DNA of 64,000 nucleotides from G963662985 sp963662985 (GTDB lineage: Bacteria > Chloroflexota > Anaerolineae > Anaerolineales > UBA11579), in assembly GCA_963662985.1 (NCBI GenBank), contig OY760066.1, positions 186,001 to 250,000 on the forward strand, written 5' to 3'. A program made the position numbers and the translations under genes. This document shows positions 39,401 through 48,400 of this stretch, one piece after another. The notes under the pieces were generated by a model that worked only from the letters and a program-made list of their open reading frames with translations, was not told the origin of the DNA and made no database searches. The stretch's first letter is position 1. Every line of letters starts with the position of its first letter.

Positions 39401-42400
39401 TTTGTACTGTGGCAAGTGATTGAACAATGATATCGTCTTGTGCGTATACATAAGAAGAATCAATGTATGCTAAAGTTGATTTTGTGAGAGATCCAACGTC
39501 AATACCTACGCCAACCGCAACTGTGCCAGCGCCATTGATGGCACCTGCAACACCCCAGATGACTGTGTCGTTAATTGCTCTGACGATAACTGACTGGTCA
39601 GGATCTGCATCAGTGTCGTCTTGATTCACTGATGCATCTTTAATAAATGCTTCGGTATCCTCCACGAGGACATTGACACTACCTGAAACATTGACAGCGA
39701 CTGTGCCTGCGCCTCCTCCACCGACAGCAAATGAACGGACTTGTTCGTTGGTGTGTGCTACGACAGCAACACCTTGGAATTGGCTGTCACTTCGATCCGC
39801 ACCGCGAATTTTAGATGTGCCTTTCTTTCCGCTTGCTTTAACTTTGACACCTTCAATATAAGCGTAGGTGTGATTGTTGGTGACTAATGCGTTGACTGAG
39901 ACACCTACGGCGACTGTGCCAGCCCCATTTGCAACACCTGCAATGAACAAAAGGAAGATGGCATCTTTTGCAGATATACCAACGTTTCCTACGGCATCAA
40001 TGATGTGGTCATAGTCACCTAAGGTTGAATTGTATCCAGTGCCTTTGATATAAGCATTGGTGTTTGTTTGAATATAGCCAACAACAACAGAACCACCAAT
40101 GGCTACGTTGCCAGCGCCTTGCCCGCCAACTGCTAAGGCAATCACTTGAGTATCGTCAATGGCGTCGACCAAGAGATGTTCGCCAATGTTCATGCTTGAA
40201 TTGAGGACATAGGCTTCGGTTCTGTTGATGATGATGTTGACACTGATGGATGCTCCGATGGCAACTTTGCCTGCACCTGCTGCATTGCCTGAAAGGGCAT
40301 GAACAGCGGTGCTTTGTTGTGCATTAACTGAAACTGTGCCAAGAGCATCGATGGTAGACTCTTCAATGGAAGCTTTGACTGAATTGAGAGTGAGATTGGC
40401 GGCGATGGCTCCTGCAATGGCTGCTTTTTCTGCGCCTGCTCCACCTGCTACGATGGATTCGATATTGCCATCTTCTTTGGCGAATACGTTGATATCACCA
40501 TCTACGTCAATTGTTGAATTAAGGATCGTGGCGGTAACATCGTTATCAAGCCAGTTGAATGCGATTGCAACTCCGAGACCTGCTGTGCCACCAATGCCAA
40601 TCGCACCAGAAATGGCAACAATCAAAGAATCGTTGAACGCATCCACTGAGAGCAAGCTATCGAGTTGGGTGTTGTTGACGATGGAATCTTTGATGCGCGC
40701 GATGGTATCTGTGAGAGTCATGGTGACGGCAACTGTGCCAGAAATTCCATATTTTTTGGAGGCAGCAACTGCACCGGCTACACTGACCAAAACACCTGTG
40801 GAATCTGAATCAACTTTCAAATGACCTTTATAAGTTAAGTCGGAATTATCAACTTCTACGATTGTATCTGAGAAGATTGAATTGAAAGCAACTCCTGCGC
40901 CCACACCAGCTGTGCCACCGTATGAAACTGCACCGGCAACCACTACCACGACTGAATGATCTATAGCTACTGCTGAGATTTCATCGGCAGTAATTTTTGC
41001 ATTCTTGATGGTGCTGTAGGTACCATTGTTGAGAATGTTGATGGAAACAGAACCCGCAAATGCAATGCCTTTTTTGGCAAAATCGCCAGCACAACCGGCT
41101 GCAACTGCGATAATCTTGCCACTGCGATTTGAGGAAAGCAATACGCCTTGGGCAAGGGTGTGATCTGTGCCATCTACGGCGCCAAGATCAATCTTGCTAC
41201 CATTAATTGCGTCAAGATAAGATGTAGCAAGTTGGAATGTGTTGGTGGAACCGTCTATTCCGATCAAGTAATAAATTTGACCATCTTCTAAACCACTAAT
41301 GTTATCTGTGGATAAATCTTGATAATAAATGAAGCTATCACCTGTGTTTTGTGCGTGATTACTATTGACAGTAATAACGTCATCGGTGATATTTGTGATC
41401 TTTAAGTTCTTCCCTGAAGATTGAACTATGTTTGAATTTTCAATTAATGTGGTTGTTTCCCCTTCCATCCAATCAAAACCAATAGCACCTGCTATGGCGG
41501 CAGATGATTTTGCTTTTGAATTTAGATTCAAGGCTGCTGCCCCTGCGATTGATATAAGTAAGGAGGGGTTATCAGCTTTGAGGGCGACATTATTGGCTAC
41601 GATTGTGCCAGCATTAATGATTTGGGCTTTGACAGTGTCGAAAAGCACATTGACTGCAATTGCACCTGAAACGGCAAATGCGTTTTTGGCTGATTTGTTT
41701 GTGGTTTGGGTTGTACCTGTGTTGCCGGAAGGATCTTCTCCTTTTTGGGCTAATTCAGTTTGTTTGAATGGTGTGGGTACTCCGCCAAAAGGTGGAATTT
41801 TCTTTGAAGATTGACCTGTGGAGTCTGTTTGGGTTTTAGATTTATCTTCTTTCTTTTCAGTAACGATGGCACCTGCCAAAGAAACACTCAAAACAAAACC
41901 ACTGTTTTGTGCGTTTAAGTTGACATTATCACTTCCGTTGATGACTTTGATTAATGGATCTGTTTGTACATCTCCAGAAATTGAAACAACGCCAGAGGCG
42001 GTTTGAATGGAAGTGAGTTCATTGAGGGCTGCTTGAATCTCGTCTGCAGAAGCGTTCCAAGCTAATGGACGGGTTGTTTGACCATTAAAAGTGAGTGTAA
42101 AGGCACCTTGTTTTGAAGTGCCAATTACATTTAGCTCTTCGTGTTGAGTGCTACCATTCCCATCTTGATCTACTGTTACGATCGGAGTCGCTAAGTAGGA
42201 TTCGACTGAGCGAATATAGAAAGTATCTTGATCACCATAGGTGGTGAAGGTGATGATAATTTCTCGTGTACCATCTGCAAGGTAGTTTGAAACTACGGTG
42301 ATGTCATCAATCTCTTCAAACTTTTCTAATTCGGCTTCAATGGTAGCATCGTCCACATCAAACATCAATGGGGCTGTGGTGAGATTTTGATCTGCTCCAA

Positions 42401-45400
42401 AAATGATAACAAATGCCCCTTCTGTGGTGTCACCACTAATGGATAATTTTTGTTCTTCATAAGTGTCGCTTGCACCAAATTCAATAATGTTAAGATCTGC
42501 TTCACCATCAAAGTTGATGTCTGTGAGAATGGTCATTTCGGCTTGTTCCCCAACATTGAGGAAGGTAATCAATACGCCGTCGTCTCCAATGGTGACTTCA
42601 ACAACACCAGCACCATAAAGAGTGTCTAAAGCTGCTTGAATGATGTCAATATCGGCATCATAAGCAATCGCGACTGTGGTTCCGAGGCCTTCTACTGAAA
42701 TTTGATAGGTTCCTTGAGTTGCACCAGAAATGTCTAGAACAACTTGTTCTTCAATTGCATCAGCACCTTCAACGGTGGTTTCGCTAGTTACTGTCCCATT
42801 AATCTCGGGGACTACTGAGGCGGTGATGTTGCCTTGGTCGTCTGTATTGTTAAAGTAGACTTCCCAAACGTTTGTACTGCCATCGTCTTCACTACCAATC
42901 AAAGCAAGTGTTTCGCGATTGACAATATTGACACCAATTGTGGCACCAACACCAACACTATTGCTGGCAATCACGCCACCGGCAATGTTGATTAATGACA
43001 AGTGATCGTTGGCGACTACTGCTACGTCTCCACTGCCTGTGATTTTGGCTGTGCCAGAAATCTTTGCGATGGTTTTGTTATTCAACACAACTACAGGAAT
43101 TGTGGCAGAAATCGCTAATTTTTCACTCTTTGCACCGGATTCGGTGAGGATTAAGTAGAAGTTTTCTTGGTTTGCAATTACTTCTAATTTTCCATCTGCT
43201 CCAATATGAACTTGAGCACCGGCATCGATGGTGGCATAGGCAGAATTTTTAATGACCGCTACAAAAATGGCACCACCTAAGCCTAAGGATTTGCCTTCCA
43301 CCCCAATTGGTGTGATCCAGTTAAGGGGGTTAAGTTTATCTTTGGCCTTCTTGAGTTTATTGATGTAACTATCGATAATACCATTTCCACCTGCTGATGG
43401 GACTGGTTGAAGATCAATATTAAAGTTCCCTGTTACGTTCATTAAGTTAGCAACGATATTGGAAGTGACTCTAACACTTTGGGTAACTTTTTGATAATTG
43501 GTGTCTTGATTGATATAAGCAGCTGCGCCGATATTGGAGTAAGCTTTTGAATCTAAGACTAAGGCATTAATCGTGCCTGTAATGGCGTATTTAGGGGCTG
43601 AACCGCTCACTCGGCTGTGAGACCATGTATGGAATAATTTGCCTTGCAAGCCTAATGTGCCGTCTAATTTTCCACTGATATCATCTACAATTGTCATTAC
43701 ATCGCCAGCTTCATCAAATTCTAAAAAGTCTCCGGCGTCTAATAAGGAGTACCAATCGAGAGGATGGGTAATGAAGGGGTAAACAATCTCTGAGCTAACT
43801 GCTAGATCACGGGATGCATCTACATGGCTCATTGGTTCAATTAATGCTTGTACAGTTGTTTTGATGACATTGACAGTGAGTGAGACACTACCGGCAAAAT
43901 TCAATTGGTTTTCGTTCTCTTCGGGAATGTCAGAAGTTGCGCTGGCAAATGATTGGAAAAGAATTACTGCGTCTGCTTTGACATCAATATCTTGTCCAGA
44001 TTTCAAAATGGCAGATGTCCCCACTTTTGCGTTAACATTGCTAACTGCGATGGTGATGGCAGGTGCTCCGGTGATGGAGAACTTCACATCTTTCTTTGTT
44101 TTTTGTTGGACTTCTTCTGTCTTTTTATCGCTTACACCAAAAATTGCTTCTTTAATCTTGGTGATGCCCTCTCCTAATAATAACTTTGTGATGGAAAGGC
44201 CATCATTCATAATCACACCCGTAAGTGCGCCTTTTAAGTTTGCAAAAATGGTGTCGTTGGTGCCAATACCTGCAAATGAAGAGTTGCTTAGGTTGGCATC
44301 TAAATGAGCGGTGATTCCAATACCGTTGGTTAATCCTCGATCAAGATAATGAGAGTCTAAGTTGGCTACAGGAGCGCTAACATCAATAGGGCCAACATTG
44401 GATGCATCTTCATTTTTAGTGAGCATGAAGTTATTGTCGTCAATTTTGACTACGTAATAAAGATCACCATTCTCTAAACCTGAGATGGCTGGATCCATTA
44501 CTTCAACGATAATTGTTCTAGAGAAATAATCATCGCCTGTTCCTAAGGTAGTGAAATCAACCGGAGTGCCGGTGTTGTTGAGGGCATCATCTTGATTTGT
44601 ATAGAGCCAAATCTCCTGCGTGTTTTCATCTGCAACTCTGACATAATAGGCTGTGCCGTCTGTGAGACCGCCAATGAGATCTCCTACATTGTGATAGATC
44701 AATTCATCACCATTTGCTAAATTCAAGAAAAGAATGGTGAGTTTGTTATCAGTTAAGTTGATTTGATCTGTTGTTGCTTGAATTGTGTAGTTTTGATTGA
44801 TGGTTTGTTGAAGGGTTGTTTGCCCTGTTTTATATACAACGGAATCACCTGTTTCAAATCCATGATTTGCGATAGTGAAAATATCTGTTTCTGAATTTAC
44901 ATTGGCATTATCTGCTGCTTCAAAGAGTACTCCGTTGTCTACATCTACATAGGAGAAGCCGTGGGTATATTTTGTGTATTCATCATAGGCTAAATTTGCG
45001 TAATCCGGTACTGCAACTGGGGCTGCTTGCCAGGTGGGATCACTATCTAAGTTGAGTGCTTGGGATAAATATTCAGCCAATTGGAATGTGTCTGCATCAA
45101 TGAGAATTACATAGTAGCTTTTGTAGTCTTCAAGACCAGGAATAGGGTAGCTACCTAAAGCTGAATAGGTTACTTCTTCACCGTTATCAAAACCATGTGC
45201 ATCAATATTAAATGTAATTTGGCCTTGTTTAGAAATATCTGAAGAGCCGTCGTTGATTGAGACAATACCAAAATCTGTGGCATCATTGGGATTCACTTGT
45301 CCATCATAGCCGGGATTAAATTGAATGACTGCGATGGGAGCGATGACATGGTTGCTGCCTGGTTGTGCACCTGAATTATCAATGTCGATGGCAGTTTCAC

Positions 45401-48400
45401 TGACCAAGAAGAAATGATCTTCATCAATAACAACTACTAAATAGACACCACTCTGTTCGAGACCACCGATGGTGGGAGTGCTGCCATAAGTATAGGTAAC
45501 ATAGTCACCGGTTTGGAGACCATGGTTTTCGTAATAGAATATGTTGGTTGTATAATCAATTGCACCTGTGTCAATTGTAAGTAAGCTTGCGTCTGCGGTT
45601 GTGCTGCCAGTGGCAGTAATTTGTCCGTTGACTATGGCATTGACATCACTTATGGCTACGTCCACTGAAGCAGTGAAACCTGCATAGCCAATCATTTCAA
45701 ATAATGTGAAGGCGGCATTTGTGGCCGCGTTATTGACCCCTTTTGCCTGGAGGTTGGCAAATCTACCTGCTGTGATGGATGCAGTGGAATCCATTTCTAT
45801 TTTGGAATCTATGATGCTGACCAAAATAGCAAATGAAATGCCACCATATTTCCAGTTAGCATCTCCGTTGGTTTCAAAATCTATATCCAATTTTTTGACC
45901 ATGGTGGATTTGACTTCTGAATCACCTGTGGCTTTAGACCTAATCAATACATCATTTGCAGCTTGAATGTTGGTGTTATCTTCAATGTTTACATACGCAT
46001 TGGAAATTCCGACACCAACTGCTATAGCGAAGGGGATCTTCCAAAGAGCGTTTGCATTGGCACCACTATCTAAGAAGCTTTCTGAGAGAATAGTGACGTC
46101 ATTGGTGGAGGTGATGGTTGTGTTGCCTGTCAATGAAACATTTGCATTGGCAATTCTTACATTGGCGGCTAATGGGAGAGCAACAACACCTGTTAAGGTG
46201 CTATCAATAAATTCAAAAATTGGTTGCAGGAAGGTGCCATCTACAAGGTCTTTGCCTAGGTACCAATCTAAAAGATAGCCAGAGTTGGCTGAAAGGGTGA
46301 CATCATTTCCTTTAATATCAACATCTGTTAAAAGAACTTCTGCATTATTAATATAAACACCTGTAGAACCAAATACATATTTTAGAATGTGTTCTTGAAG
46401 CCAATCTAAGACTGGCACACCGCTTGGATCGTGATCTTCTGCAAGGAGCTCGACGTTGCCTGCTAAATAACCATTTTCTGCATCAGCAAAAATGTTGACG
46501 TTTGTAAATGTAATCAAACCAGATTGAATTTTAATATCACCAGCATCTGCAACGGTTCCTCTTGTGGAAATGGTGACATTGTCAGCTGTGACGGAGGCAA
46601 GTGATAAGATTTCAAGATCTGCACTTGGGTAAATCAAGTTTGAAAGGATCTCAATTTCGCTGCGGAAATTATCAGAAAGAATCTTTAATGAACTGGTGGG
46701 AGTGGTTGCTAATTCAAATCGAACAATTTTTAACCAGTCAGTTGCATAATTTAGGTATGCTTTGAAATCTACAAATGAGCCATTATCTGTAATTTCTAAG
46801 ACTGAATTTGTACCTTCATTATCAAGACCTGCACCACCACTTACTTCTACTGTGGATTCAAGATCATAGGTGATGTTTTCACTTTGAATTTCTGTGTGAA
46901 TGAGTGCCATGCCTGACACTTCGATTTTGAAGAACATCTCATCCAGATTGTTTGAGAAGACCATTTCTGTTCTGCTCATTAAATCAGTGTTATCTGTTCC
47001 TGTTTGGTAAACACCAGCAATTTTATAATAAGCGTTGTTATAGTTTGTGTCGCTGGTGAGTGTGAGTTTACCTGAATAATTGGTAGGATCGTAACTGCCT
47101 GTGGGGATATGCCCATCACGGTCATCAATGATGGCGATAATAAATGGATTTGCGACTGAAGCTTCTTCTATTTTTAAATTAAGGTCATCGCCAAAATCAG
47201 TATGAATAATTACGTTGCCGGCGTTTGATTTGATGATAAGTTGGTTGGTGAATACAATATTTTCAATCTCAATGGTGGCACCAGCCGTTACGCCTAGTTC
47301 AATGACACCAGATAATGTGGATGCACTACTGGCTGCATCATTGACATCTACTGAACCACTATTCCATTGAGCTCCACCAATCAAAGAAAGATTATAGTTT
47401 TTGGCTAAAAGGCTGATATCGTCTGCAAAGGTTGTCGATGCTTCTAAATAGATGGAAATTTTGACGATATCTTCGTAGGCTAATCCATTTATGAAAGAAA
47501 CTGCAGCGGAAAGAGGATTTGCTGATGTTGAACAGCTGTCATCTCCGGTTATGGTGGAACAATCTGCACCACTATCAAGATAGAGATGATATTCGTCTGG
47601 GCTGCCACTTCTTTCAACTTTAACAATGGGGTCCTTGGTATTTTGGAAATTTCCAATTAAGGCACCCTCATTAATCACAAAAATGGATTGGTCTTGGAAG
47701 TTTGAATTAAAGAGAATGGCATCCGGAGGATCATTATTTGTGAGGTCTGTGAAATAGGCGCTGCCAACCATACCTGCAATGAGGTCTAGGTAGGCAATTT
47801 GGGTTTCAATAGGCGCATTTATAGCGCCAATCTCTTGGGCTACTACACGTAAGAGATTTCCTCCATGACCAATGACATTCACTTGTTCTTGATTAAGGTC
47901 AATGACTTTAAAGGCGGCTAATACTTGAAGAATTGAGCCAGCAGATAAGGTCACAGAACCTAATTGAATTTCACCTGCCGATAATGTGAGATCATAAGCA
48001 GTGTTGGTGAGATCAATGGCATCGAGACGTAATGCACCAATGGAAAATTGATCTCCTATGATGAGCGATGATGTAGTGATATGGTCAAAATCTTGCTGTG
48101 AAAGATGGAATGAGGAAGTTTGAATGCCTAAGGATATGGGCGCATCTTCTAGCGAAGATTTGAGCAAGACAGGTGCAGTTGGCGCAAAAATCTCACCATT
48201 GAGATCTATGTCTGCTGCGCTAATGGTTATCTTTCCATCCCCAAGGAGTTGCAGTTTTGCGGTCTCATCTAAGATAAATTTTCCAATACCATCGGCATCA
48301 CTATCTGCGATAAAAGTCATTGCTTCTAGGGTTGAAATCAAGACTTCTTGCATGATGTTGATGTCTTGGGTAGCGGAGAGGGTTAAGGTGCCATCTAATA

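Noticed and set aside
33500..41120. CRISPR or DNA-level tandem repeats in the giant gene
   Set aside because: The repetition is at protein level with diverged nucleotide sequence and continuous reading frame; no regular identical direct repeats with spacers.
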